DNA from: an uncultured Collinsella sp. | GTDB taxonomy: Bacteria > Actinomycetota > Coriobacteriia > Coriobacteriales > Coriobacteriaceae | Length of the DNA: 47,970 nt | NCBI GenBank assembly: GCA_958352845.1 | Contig: CATWQC010000015.1 | Span: 1 to 47,970, forward strand | Direction: 5' to 3' | Shown: in pieces, positions 31,955 through 40,169 of the stretch | How positions within the stretch are numbered: position 1 is the first letter of the stretch | Layout of the letters: every line of letters starts with the position of its first letter | The notes under the pieces: generated by a model | What the model saw: the letters and a program-made list of their open reading frames with translations, nothing else | Database searches by the model: none | Told to the model about the DNA's origin: nothing | Program-made: the position numbers and the translations under genes

Positions 31955-31983
31955 CTAACAATTGAATCAGTCTGTCCTATAGT
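31955..31983 (+). promoter_or_regulatory. Candidate larB promoter
   Basis: CTAACA, 17 nt, TATAGT (31978-31983) upstream of larB; the predicted start falls inside the inverted repeat at 31983-32014. Confidence 0.5.
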
Positions 31984-32014
31984 TTCCGAACAATTTTGTC
32001 TTAGTGTTCGGAAA
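31983..32014. promoter_or_regulatory. Inverted-repeat operator candidate at larB
   Basis: TTTCCGAACA and TGTTCGGAAA form a perfect 10-bp inverted repeat with a 12-bp spacer, directly at the predicted transcription start. A plausible site for the TetR protein encoded at the end of the operon. A terminator role is unlikely because no T-run follows directly on the plus strand. Confidence 0.5.
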
Positions 32015-32060
32015 AAATACCTTTTGAGTGCTAGACTTTGCGCCGTCGAAGGGAACATAT

Positions 32061-32843
32061 ATGGATAAGCGAGATCTTGAGCAGCTGCTGAGCGATGTTG
32101 CCGGCGGATCAGTCGCCCCTGCCGACGCGCTTACGCGCATCCAGACGGCGCCAACCGCCGATCTGGGTTTTGCGCAGCTCGATCTTTCGCGCGGGGTGCG
32201 CCAGGGAGTCGGCGAGGTTGTCTACGGCGCCGGTAAAACCGCCGAGCAGATTGCCGCCATTATCGAAGCGCTGCACGATGCCGGCCAGGAGCGCATCCTG
32301 GTCACGCGCCTGGACGCCGAAAAGGCAGACCGCACCTCGGAGCTCCTCGACAACGGCATCGACCTGGGATATGTCCCGGACGCACAGCTCGCCCTCGTGG
32401 GAGGCAAGCCCTCCCCCACTGGCAACGGACGCATCGTCGTCGCCTGCGCCGGTACGAGCGACCTGCCCGTCGCCGAGGAAGCCGCATTGACGGCCGAGTT
32501 CTACGGCAACGAGGTCGATCGCCTCTACGACGTAGGCGTCGCCGGCCTGCACCGCCTGCTCGCACATGCCGAGGAACTTGCCCAGGCACAGGTGGTCATC
32601 GCCATCGCCGGCATGGAAGGCGCACTGGCGAGCGTTATCGGCGGTCTGGTGAGCTGTCCGGTCATCGCCGTTCCCACCAGCGTGGGCTACGGCGCAAGTT
32701 TTGGTGGCGTAGCCGCGCTGCTCGCCATGCTCAACTCCTGCGCCAGCGGCGTTTCGGTCGTCAATATCGACAACGGCTTTGGCGCCGCCTACCAGGCAAG
32801 TCTTATCAATCATCTGAGCGCCGGCACACCTCGCGCCCGTTAA
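32061..32843 (+). CDS. larB: LarB, pyridinium-3,5-biscarboxylate mononucleotide synthase
   Basis: A 260-residue protein with an N-terminal helical part and a C-terminal PurE/AIR-carboxylase-like domain (VVACAGTSDLPVAEEA, then GMEGALASVIGGL and PTSVGYGASFGG). LarB carboxylates and hydrolyses nicotinic acid adenine dinucleotide in the first step of nickel-pincer nucleotide cofactor synthesis for lactate racemase. ATG at 32061 with AAGGGA 6 nt upstream; an open frame back to 32028 is leader. larC follows after 10 nt. Confidence 0.92.
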   Translation: MDKRDLEQLLSDVAGGSVAPADALTRIQTAPTADLGFAQLDLSRGVRQGVGEVVYGAGKTAEQIAAIIEALHDAGQERILVTRLDAEKADRTSELLDNGIDLGYVPDAQLALVGGKPSPTGNGRIVVACAGTSDLPVAEEAALTAEFYGNEVDRLYDVGVAGLHRLLAHAEELAQAQVVIAIAGMEGALASVIGGLVSCPVIAVPTSVGYGASFGGVAALLAMLNSCASGVSVVNIDNGFGAAYQASLINHLSAGTPRAR

Positions 32844-32853
32844 GGAGCATTTC

Positions 32854-33771
32854 ATGTCCAACCATCAGCACACGCTTATCATCGACGGCACCTCGGGCAT
32901 CAGCGGCGACATGACCGTCGCGGCCCTGCTCGACCTGGGCGCCAGCGAGGAGCACCTGCGCGAACAGCTCGCCGCGCTGCCGGTCGACGGCTTTGAGATT
33001 GCCGTCACGCGTGCAAACAAGCATGGCATCGACGCCTGCGATTTCGACGTCCAGCTTGCAGAGGAGCTCGAGAACCACGATCACGATATGGTCTGGCTCT
33101 ACGGCAACGAAGCAGCTGCCGAGCACACGCACGAGCATGAGCACCACCATCATGACCATGGCGAGCACGAACACGAGCACTGCCACGAGCATGACCATGA
33201 GGCCCACGGTCATGGCCACGAGGGTCACCATCACGCCCACCACCATCACCACCGTTCTTTGGCGGATGTCACTGCCATCATCGATGGCTCACGGCTAAGC
33301 GATGGTGCCAAGCGTCGTGCCCTCGCCATTTTTTCCGTACTCGCTGATGCCGAGGCAAAGGCTCACGGCAAAACGCCCGACACCGTCCTGTTTCACGAGG
33401 TGGGCGCCGTCGACTCCATCGTCGACGTCTGCTCTGTCGCCATCTGCCTCGACGATCTGGGTATTGAGGATATCGTGGTCGAGTCGCTCTCCGAGGGCCA
33501 CGGAACCATCCGTTGCGCCCACGGCCCCATGCCCATTCCCGTCCCCGCTGTCGTCAACCTGTGTCAGGCGGGCAATATCGCCCTCTCGCCTGCACCGGTC
33601 GCCGGCGAGCTCGTGACGCCGACGGGCGCCGCCATCGTCACCGCGCTGCGTACGTCCGACCAGCTGCCCTCACGCTACCGCATCGAAGCCGTCGGCTACG
33701 GCGCCGGCAAGCGTCCCTACGAGGGTTGCTCCGGTACGCTCCGCTGCCTGCTCGTTCACGCGGACGCATAG
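32854..33771 (+). CDS. larC: Short LarC (LarC1-like nickel insertion protein), His-rich, lacking the C-terminal domain
   Basis: The protein has 305 residues and the N-terminal LarC domain: IDGTSGISGDMTVAALLDLG at the start, FHEVGAVDSIVDV and GHGTIRCAHGPMPIPVPAV in the middle, and GYGAGKRPYEG at the end. A His/Glu/Asp-rich insertion (about residues 90-134) can hold Ni(II). Full-length LarC has some 390-420 residues, with a C-terminal LarC2 domain that binds CTP for nickel insertion; in Lactobacillus plantarum the two parts are joined by a programmed frameshift. Here the frame ends at TAG 33771 and the next gene starts 3 nt later in a different protein, so LarC2 is absent. It may be encoded elsewhere, or cofactor maturation may be altered. 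Confidence 0.88.
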   Translation: MSNHQHTLIIDGTSGISGDMTVAALLDLGASEEHLREQLAALPVDGFEIAVTRANKHGIDACDFDVQLAEELENHDHDMVWLYGNEAAAEHTHEHEHHHHDHGEHEHEHCHEHDHEAHGHGHEGHHHAHHHHHRSLADVTAIIDGSRLSDGAKRRALAIFSVLADAEAKAHGKTPDTVLFHEVGAVDSIVDVCSVAICLDDLGIEDIVVESLSEGHGTIRCAHGPMPIPVPAVVNLCQAGNIALSPAPVAGELVTPTGAAIVTALRTSDQLPSRYRIEAVGYGAGKRPYEGCSGTLRCLLVHADA

Positions 33772-33773
33772 CC

Positions 33774-34313
33774 ATGGATGCCCGCAAAACCAAAAGCCGC
33801 GCCGCCATCGTCGCAGCATTTTCCGAGCTCCTTCGCGAGGAGGACTACGGCAAGATCACCGTCGGCGACATCATCGCGCGTGCTCATGTAGGCCGCGCGA
33901 CATTCTACGGCCTCTTCAAGAGCAAAGATGACCTACTGTCCGAACTCGTGAGCGACATCTGCACCCACGCCCTCGACGACGATGGCACACCGCTCGATGA
34001 TCCGCTCGTACAAGTCGAGCATATCCTCAACAACCTCTGGGAACGTCGCCAAGGCGTCCGAGCGCTGGTAGCTGGCGCCGGCTCACGCGTCTTCGCCGAC
34101 TGCTTACGCAAGACCATCATGTCGCGAGCAGCCGAAACCGTGCCCGTCGACCCCTCAGGCCCCGCCGGCACCATGGACCGCAGTTTCCTACTACACCACA
34201 TAGCCTCAAGCTTCGTAGCAACCGTCCAATGGTGGGCCTGGCACAACTTCCAAGCAGCCAAAGCCGACGTAGCCAAAGACTACCTATCAGCCATAAAACC
34301 CCTCTTCAGCTAA
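33774..34313 (+). CDS. TetR-family transcriptional regulator
   Basis: A 179-residue regulator with a TetR HTH (about 10-50: AIVAAFSELL, KITVGDIIARAHVGRATFYGLF in part) and a variable C-terminal ligand domain. It starts 3 nt after larC and has no ribosome site of its own, so it depends on larC translation. The position suggests control of the lar genes, in the role LarR plays in lactobacilli; the ligand might be lactate, but nothing in the sequence shows this. The inverted repeat at 31983-32014 is its best candidate site. Confidence 0.85.
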   Translation: MDARKTKSRAAIVAAFSELLREEDYGKITVGDIIARAHVGRATFYGLFKSKDDLLSELVSDICTHALDDDGTPLDDPLVQVEHILNNLWERRQGVRALVAGAGSRVFADCLRKTIMSRAAETVPVDPSGPAGTMDRSFLLHHIASSFVATVQWWAWHNFQAAKADVAKDYLSAIKPLFS

Positions 34314-34481
34314 GTAAGAACCTCATCCCAAAGCATCGCCCCAACCCAGGGCGCCACGCATCCCAAAGTGTCACTCGCGCTTCACCGCCCCCAACAGCAA
34401 CAAGCCCCTCCCATCCAAATCCAAATTCAGATTTATATGTTGGGCTGCTTGTTCCAACGCGGCCAAGATCCCGCAGCTGTC

Positions 34482-34596
34482 CGCATGGGGTAACTTCCCA
34501 GCGCATTCCGCAGGACGAAAGAACCCCCGCCGCACGAAGTGCGCAGCGGGGGTTCTTTCATGTCCGAGGACGCGCTGGGAAGTTACCCCATGCGGC
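34482..34596. repeat. Nested hairpin element A (24-bp outer arms, 14-bp inner terminator stem)
   Basis: Outer arms 34482-34505 and 34573-34596 are a perfect 24-bp inverted repeat. Inside, ATTCCGCAGGACG and CATGTCCGAGGACG flank a perfect 14-bp stem (34518-34531 with 34547-34560) whose loop CGCACGAAGTGCGC is itself a small hairpin. It lies between convergent tetR and aquaporin genes and should terminate both. The rest of the 308-bp gap (34314-34481) shows nothing recognisable. Confidence 0.9.
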
Positions 34597-34621
34597 CAGC
34601 GGACAACTATGTAGCCTCAGA

Positions 34622-35353
34622 CTAGAACATGCCCAAGAAACCATGCACAAACAGCGCGGCCAGAGCGGCACCGACAAACGGAGCGATGCCAGGAACAAGC
34701 AGGCCATACTTCCAGTTGTTGTCGGCCTTATTCTTGATCGGCAGCACCTGATAGGCCATACGAGGACCAAGGTCACGAGCCTGGTTCATGGCGAAGCCGG
34801 TGATGCCGCCCATGCCCATGCCAACAGCCCAAACGATCAGGCCAACGCAGATGGCGAGCATCAGGACGTTCTCGCCAGCGCGGCTAGCAGCAGCAAGGAT
34901 GGCGCTGATGAACACAAAGGTGCAGATAGCCTCGCAGAAGAAGTTACGGGCATAGTTCGTACCCTCGGTGGTGGGGTTGGTCGAGAAAATGTTGCGCTGG
35001 GCAATGGGGTCGACGACGCCCTCGGAAGCCTTGAACTCATCGGCATACATAAGCCAAGCGATTACAGCGCCCACAAAGCCGCCGAGCATATCGGCAATCA
35101 TGAAGGGGATGCAGCTGCTCCACGGCACCAGGCCGACGATGCACTGGGCAAGCACCATGGCGGGGTTCATGCACACGGCACCGCCAAAGACAAACAGGCA
35201 GACCGAGATGCCAAAGGACCAGGTGGTGATGGCAAACATGTGGCCGGAGCCCTGATACTTGGTGCCCTTGAGCACGGTATCGCAGTGCACGCCCACGCCA
35301 AAGATGATCATGAGGGCCGTTGCGCCGAATTCGCAGAGGAGTTTGGTAAGCAT
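34622..35353 (-). CDS. Aquaglyceroporin (MIP family), possible lactic acid channel LarD
   Basis: A 243-residue protein with six membrane helices and two re-entrant loops. The first loop has canonical MNPAM; the second reads FAMNQARDLGPR, so the second NPA is NQA, while the following R-D-x-G-P-R keeps the aquaglyceroporin pattern. In lactobacilli LarD, a protein of this family, conducts lactic acid and belongs to the lar operon; here the gene lies 49 nt after larA on the same strand, so a LarD role is likely, though glycerol or water transport cannot be excluded. AAGG lies a few bases before the ATG. Confidence 0.85.
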   Translation of the reverse strand: MLTKLLCEFGATALMIIFGVGVHCDTVLKGTKYQGSGHMFAITTWSFGISVCLFVFGGAVCMNPAMVLAQCIVGLVPWSSCIPFMIADMLGGFVGAVIAWLMYADEFKASEGVVDPIAQRNIFSTNPTTEGTNYARNFFCEAICTFVFISAILAAASRAGENVLMLAICVGLIVWAVGMGMGGITGFAMNQARDLGPRMAYQVLPIKNKADNNWKYGLLVPGIAPFVGAALAALFVHGFLGMF

Positions 35354-35402
35354 AAAACCTTATCTTTCTTGTCGGTTATAAACGATTCGTTTGGGCCACG
35401 CA

Positions 35403-36680
35403 CTAGTGCTGCGCAACAACAACGCCCAGGCCATCGGGAATGACGGCCACCTTGGCATCGGCACCCTTCATCTCAAAGGCGAGCTTGAGCGCCTCCTCGA
35501 GGGTGTTGACCGGCGTCATGTGCATATCCTTGATCATCTGGTGATCGCACAGGTCGGTAACCATGATCACAGGATGATGCGCCAGGATGCGGGCAAAGAT
35601 CTGGCTCGTCCACTGATCGGGCAGGGTCTCATCCTTGGGACGATCGATGCAGGCGCGCTCAAACTCCGCCGGGTCGTTGTCGGCGATGTTGTGATAGAAG
35701 CCCTCGCCGCCGTGACCGTCGGCACAACCGGCGACATCGATGATCACACCGGCCTCGGGAAGCGTGGCCTCGGCAGAGCACATGCCCTTCACGGCCTGGT
35801 AGATGTTCTGGTCGAGCGGGTAGCCGCCGTTGGTGGTGATGGCAATCTCGCACTCGACGGGCTCAACGCCGGCAAGGCTCTTCACGAACTCGCAGCCAGC
35901 CTCGTGTGCCTTATGGATGTCGCCAGCGAAGGAGCCAATGACCTCGTGCTTGCCGTTGAGCACCACGTTCAGCACAAAGGCAAGGTGAGCCATCTCGGCA
36001 GCGGCAAACATGTCCTCGCTCACGTGATTGTGGCAAAGGTTGCCTGCGCGCGAATGGGAATCGTTCACAAACTGACCGTTGTGGTTGTACATGATGGTCT
36101 TGTAGCTGGCGATACCGGGCAGCACGGACTTACGGCTGCCAGAGAAACCGGCAAAGAAGTGCGGCTCAATAAAGCCCTCGGCAAGCAGCAGATCGCAATC
36201 GGCCGCAATCTTGTTGATGATGCACTCGCCACCAGAAGGCAGGGTGCCGATCTTTTTCATCATGCTGTCGTCAGTCGCGACGTGCATAACGATTTCCTCG
36301 TTGGCAACGATCTCCTCGCCATACTTGTTGACGAGCTCCTCATGCGTCGACGGACGGTGCATACCCGTAGCAACCAAAATACGAACTCGAGCCTCGGGCG
36401 CAGCGGAATGGATGTGATGCAGCAGAATAGGCATCGTCACACGCGAGGGAACGGGACGCGTATGATCGGAGCTAATAATGACAATATCCTTCTTGCCAGC
36501 ACAAAGCTCCTCGAGCGAAGGCGAGCCATAAGGGTTGGCAAGCGACTCCTCTACCAGCTCTTCCTGCGATTTCGTAGTCTTAAACTCGTTTTGATGACCT
36601 TCCATCACACCCGCGAAGTTCTTATCCTCGAGCTCCAGATGCAACGTCTTGTGGTCAAACGGCAGTTCACATTCAAACAA
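35403..36680 (-). CDS. larA: Nickel-dependent lactate racemase LarA
   Basis: The protein has 425 residues. With a TTG start at 36680 (GGAAGAGGG 9 nt upstream) every key residue has the same number as in Lactobacillus plantarum LarA: Asp72 and Arg75 (SSDHTRP), His108 (ATGMHRP), His174 and the cofactor-linking Lys184 (EPHFFAGFSGSRKSVLPG), and His200 (YNHNG). It interconverts D- and L-lactate with the nickel-pincer nucleotide. An open frame extends upstream to 36821 but has no homology. larB and larC are encoded opposite; larE is not in the window. Confidence 0.93.
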   Translation of the reverse strand: MFECELPFDHKTLHLELEDKNFAGVMEGHQNEFKTTKSQEELVEESLANPYGSPSLEELCAGKKDIVIISSDHTRPVPSRVTMPILLHHIHSAAPEARVRILVATGMHRPSTHEELVNKYGEEIVANEEIVMHVATDDSMMKKIGTLPSGGECIINKIAADCDLLLAEGFIEPHFFAGFSGSRKSVLPGIASYKTIMYNHNGQFVNDSHSRAGNLCHNHVSEDMFAAAEMAHLAFVLNVVLNGKHEVIGSFAGDIHKAHEAGCEFVKSLAGVEPVECEIAITTNGGYPLDQNIYQAVKGMCSAEATLPEAGVIIDVAGCADGHGGEGFYHNIADNDPAEFERACIDRPKDETLPDQWTSQIFARILAHHPVIMVTDLCDHQMIKDMHMTPVNTLEEALKLAFEMKGADAKVAVIPDGLGVVVAQH

Positions 36681-36950
36681 TGACGAGCGCCCTCTTCCTT
36701 TCAACTGACACACTAGATAAACCGTTGGAAGGATACGCCGCTCACCGAAAAACACCACCGTCCACCGACTCGTTAACACAACGTTCATATTTGACCCACA
36801 ACAAAACGGCCGCGACCCCAAACCGAACCGCAGCCGCTACAGTCGTAAGGCGAGAAGCGCCAAATGCGCCACCGGGATAGACCCCATCCAAAACGCGCGA
36901 AGCGCGCCAGCTTTTCCCAGCCAGTAATCCGCCGAAGACCGAACATCGCA

Positions 36951-37077
36951 GGGCCCGCCATTAGTTTACTTTTAGGCACATTCCGCAGGACGCAAGAAGC
37001 CCTCGCCGCACGAAGTGCGCAGCGAGGGCTTCTTGCATGTCCGAGGACGTGCCTAAAAGTAAACTAATGGCGGGCCC
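36951..37077. repeat. Nested hairpin element B (29-bp outer arms, 14-bp inner terminator stem)
   Basis: Outer arms 36951-36979 and 37049-37077 are a perfect 29-bp inverted repeat unrelated in sequence to element A. The inner segments ATTCCGCAGGACG, CGCACGAAGTGCGCAGCG and CATGTCCGAGGACG are identical to element A, while the inner stem (CAAGAAGCCCTCGC) differs and is still fully paired. It follows ppc and should terminate it. The rest of the gap, 36681-36950, holds the larA leader; no feature other than a GTTAACAC repeat was noted. Confidence 0.9.
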
Positions 37078-37098
37078 GGACGACTACAGGGCTATCGA

Positions 37099-39912
37099 TT
37101 ACCCCGTGTTCTGCAGTCCTGCCGAGACGCCGGTCACAGTCGAAAGAATCAGGCTCATGTACTCGGCCTTCTTCTCCTCGGCCATCTCGTCCTGATTCAT
37201 GCGCACCTCGCGAAGGGCGCGGACCTGGGCGATGGACAGAGCGTCGACGTAGGGGTTACGCACGCGAACGGCGCAGCCGAGCACGCGACGACGCTGCAGC
37301 GGCCACTCATCACCGACGATGGCAAGGACCCACTTACGGGTGAGCTGCATCTCGGTAAAGACCTTCTTGGACAGATCATCGCGGTCGCCCAGATGCAGAT
37401 ACATCTTGGCGATGCGCTGGTCGGTCTTAGCGATCGACATCTCGATGTTGTCGATAAAGGTGCGGAAGAACGGCCACTCCTGGTAGGCAGCCTTAAGCTG
37501 GTCCAGATCGCCAAACTGCTCGCAGGCGGTACCCAGGCCGTACCAAGCGGCCAGATTGATGCGCGCCTGGCTCCAGCTGAAGATCCACGGAATGGTACGC
37601 AGGTCGTCGAGCGACTTGGCACCCAAGCCGCGCTTGGCGGGACGCGAGCCGATCGGCAGCAGACCGACCTCGGTCAACGGCGTCACGGTCGAGAACCACG
37701 GTGTAAAGTCCTCGGTGTTCAGCAGGTCCAGATAGCGCTCGTGGCTTGCGGCGTTGAGCTTCTCGGCCATATCCCAGAACTTCTGCGTGGTCTCGGTGTT
37801 GGTCTTCTCGACACTCGGGGCCGACTGCAAAAGCGTTGCGGCGGCAACGGACTCAACATGGCGCTGAGCCAGCGTGCGGTTGCCGTAACGGGCAAAGATG
37901 ACTTCGCCCTGCTCGGTAAGCTTAAAGAAGCAGTTGACCGAACCCTTGGGCTGCGCCAGCACGGCCTTGTTGGCCGGGCCGCCGCCACGGCCCACGGCAC
38001 CGCCGCGACCGTGCATGAGCACCAGGTCGATATCGTTCTTCTCTGCCCACTTGGCGATGCGCTCCTGCGCGGAGTGCAGCGCGAGCATGGCCGTGGTAGG
38101 ACCGGCATCCTTAGAAGAGTCGGAATAGCCCAGCATGACCTCCATGCGGCGGTTGGTCTGGGCAAGGCGCTTTTGCACCACGGGCAGCGTAAGCATCTGA
38201 TCGAGCACGTCGACGCAGCCCTCGAGGTCCTCGAGCTGCTCGAACAACGGGATCACGTCGAGCTCGGGGACATCCTCCTCGTGTGCAAAGGACAGGTGCG
38301 CCAGCTCAAAGACGTCGGCCACATGCTGAGCGCTCTTGGTAAACGAGATGATGTAGCGGTGCGCCATCTTCTTGCCGTAGCGCTTTTGGATGGAGCCGAT
38401 AGCGCGGAAGGTATCGATGACCTCGCGCGTCATGGGCTGCAGGTCGCCATGGATACCGTTCTCGTGGATATCCTTAAGGGCGCGGGCATGCACCACGGAG
38501 TGCTGACGGAACTCCATCTCGACCATATGGAAGCCGAAGGACTCGACCTGCCAGATGATGGTTTGGACCGGGCCGTAGGCAGCACGGACGGCACCGCAGG
38601 CGGCCAGCGAACGCTGGACGACGCGCAGGTCATCCAGGAACTCGTCGGCGCTGTGGTACATGGTGTCGGTGATACGACGGACGGTGGCGTTCAGGCGGTC
38701 GGCCATGACGAGCATGACGGCGCGATGCGGCTCGTGCTCGGAGATCAGCTCGGCGCGGGCCGTGTAACGAGGGCTCATCTCGACCTGATGGTTCCACAGG
38801 TTAATGAGCTCGGCCGACGGCTTGCTGTAGGTAGCCTCGAGCGTGAGGTTGCGGCCGATGTGGCGGCACTTGTCCTCGAGCTTGAGCACCATGTGCGTAA
38901 AGTACTTGGCGGCGACCTCACGGCTCACCTTGGCGGTGACGTTGGGGTTACCGTCGCGGTCGGAACCGATCCAGCTGCCGGGATGGAAGAACGCCGGGCA
39001 CAGCGGCGGCACAGTACCGGCCTTGTCGCCCAGCACCCAATCGTCAAAACGACGATAGATAACGGGGATAACGTCGAACAGCGTGTTATCGAAGATGTCG
39101 ATGATGGTATCGGCTTCCTCGACCGGCGTGGGCTTCTTGAGCGCGATGGGACTCGTACGCACCAGGGCGTCGATCTCCTGCAGCATATGGCGCTCGTTCT
39201 CCACCAGGTCGGAGCCGCCCAGACGCGGACGCTCCTCCAGCAGGTTGGAGATACGGCGGATCTTGCCCTCGACGGCCTTACGACGGGCCTCGGTGGGATG
39301 TGCGGTAAAGACAGGGTGGAACTCGAGCTTGTCGAGCAGCTCGTTGGCACCCTCGACACCCAGCTCATTCACCAGCTGGTGATAGGCAACGGTAAGCTCG
39401 TTGGCAGGATCGACCTCGGTATCGGTCGACGCACCGGCCTCGCGCTCGCGCAGCTGCGCCACACGGTAGTTCTCCTCCGACAGGTTTGCCAGATGGAAAA
39501 AGCTCGTAAAGGCGCGAACGATGACCTGCTGCTTATCGAGCGGCAGGCTGTCGATCAAATCGACGACCTCACGAAATGCCACGGCAGTGGGCTCGTCGGC
39601 GGTGGGCACGCCCTGCTCGTCGACGGCTTCGTCGGCAGCGCAGGTACCGGGGTTGCCGGCATTGACCACAATCTCGGCTGTCAAAATCTTGTCGAACAGG
39701 TCCGCGATCTCGGGATCATACTCGCTAAGCACACGGCGCTCCAGGCGCAAGAACAGCGCCAGATTGTCGCGCAGCTCCTCGGGGATCTCGATCTCGGCGA
39801 GACGCTCCCTGGACTCGGCATTCGAGCCGATTCGGTTAACGAGGCGGTTGACCACGGCAGCGACGCGCGCCGCGGCTTCGGGTACAGACTGGTTGCTTAG
39901 GTTCTCAGCCAC
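37099..39912 (-). CDS. ppc: Phosphoenolpyruvate carboxylase
   Basis: The protein has about 937 residues and the PEPC blocks: catalytic His in FTAHPTEARRK, a Gly-rich GYSDSSKDAGP, the HGRGGAVGRGGGP loop and the invariant C-terminal QNTG. It makes oxaloacetate from PEP and bicarbonate as an anaplerotic step. GTG at 39912 (GGGAGG 4 nt upstream) is preferred; the ATG at 39924 has AAGGAGG only 2 nt away. A perfect TATAAT lies upstream. Element B follows it. Confidence 0.94.
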   Translation of the reverse strand: MAENLSNQSVPEAAARVAAVVNRLVNRIGSNAESRERLAEIEIPEELRDNLALFLRLERRVLSEYDPEIADLFDKILTAEIVVNAGNPGTCAADEAVDEQGVPTADEPTAVAFREVVDLIDSLPLDKQQVIVRAFTSFFHLANLSEENYRVAQLREREAGASTDTEVDPANELTVAYHQLVNELGVEGANELLDKLEFHPVFTAHPTEARRKAVEGKIRRISNLLEERPRLGGSDLVENERHMLQEIDALVRTSPIALKKPTPVEEADTIIDIFDNTLFDVIPVIYRRFDDWVLGDKAGTVPPLCPAFFHPGSWIGSDRDGNPNVTAKVSREVAAKYFTHMVLKLEDKCRHIGRNLTLEATYSKPSAELINLWNHQVEMSPRYTARAELISEHEPHRAVMLVMADRLNATVRRITDTMYHSADEFLDDLRVVQRSLAACGAVRAAYGPVQTIIWQVESFGFHMVEMEFRQHSVVHARALKDIHENGIHGDLQPMTREVIDTFRAIGSIQKRYGKKMAHRYIISFTKSAQHVADVFELAHLSFAHEEDVPELDVIPLFEQLEDLEGCVDVLDQMLTLPVVQKRLAQTNRRMEVMLGYSDSSKDAGPTTAMLALHSAQERIAKWAEKNDIDLVLMHGRGGAVGRGGGPANKAVLAQPKGSVNCFFKLTEQGEVIFARYGNRTLAQRHVESVAAATLLQSAPSVEKTNTETTQKFWDMAEKLNAASHERYLDLLNTEDFTPWFSTVTPLTEVGLLPIGSRPAKRGLGAKSLDDLRTIPWIFSWSQARINLAAWYGLGTACEQFGDLDQLKAAYQEWPFFRTFIDNIEMSIAKTDQRIAKMYLHLGDRDDLSKKVFTEMQLTRKWVLAIVGDEWPLQRRRVLGCAVRVRNPYVDALSIAQVRALREVRMNQDEMAEEKKAEYMSLILSTVTGVSAGLQNTG

Positions 39913-39956
39913 GTTTCCTCCCATTCCTCCTTCTATGCACGTAACATGCGGTATTC

Positions 39957-40016
39957 ATTATAGGCGCTTGAGAAATACTTTCGACACTGATTGCGCTTTA
40001 CCACACAAAAGTATTT
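39957..40016 (-). promoter_or_regulatory. ppc promoter with flanking inverted repeat
   Basis: TATAAT on the minus strand at 39962-39957; no good -35 is seen. Upstream, AAATACTTT (39973-39981) and its complement (40008-40016) form a 9-bp inverted repeat with a 26-bp spacer, suggesting activator or repressor control. Confidence 0.5.
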
Positions 40017-40072
40017 TCTGCATTGCAAAGGTTTTTGCCCTAAATGGTCGTATTTCTCGGTGGGCGGCATAC

Positions 40073-40113
40073 GTAAACGGGGGCATTTCGCATAAAAGCG
40101 AAACACCCCCGTA
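40073..40113 (-). terminator. Terminator of hisS
   Basis: Stem ACGGGGG with a continuing TTTCGC/GCGAAA helix (one internal mismatch), and TTTACG on the minus side. It is about 55 nt after the hisS stop. Confidence 0.8.
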
Positions 40114-40169
40114 ACAATCGCTCTCCATGAGCAGGGCACGTTAGCAGGCCCGAAGCTCAAAAAGATGCG

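Noticed and set aside
33700..33790. Programmed frameshift linking larC to a LarC2 domain
   Set aside because: The next frame is a clear TetR protein starting 3 nt after the larC stop; no LarC2-like sequence follows in any frame.
37393..39900. An 835-codon plus-strand open frame opposite ppc
   Set aside because: Shadow of ppc; composition and lack of motifs argue against coding.
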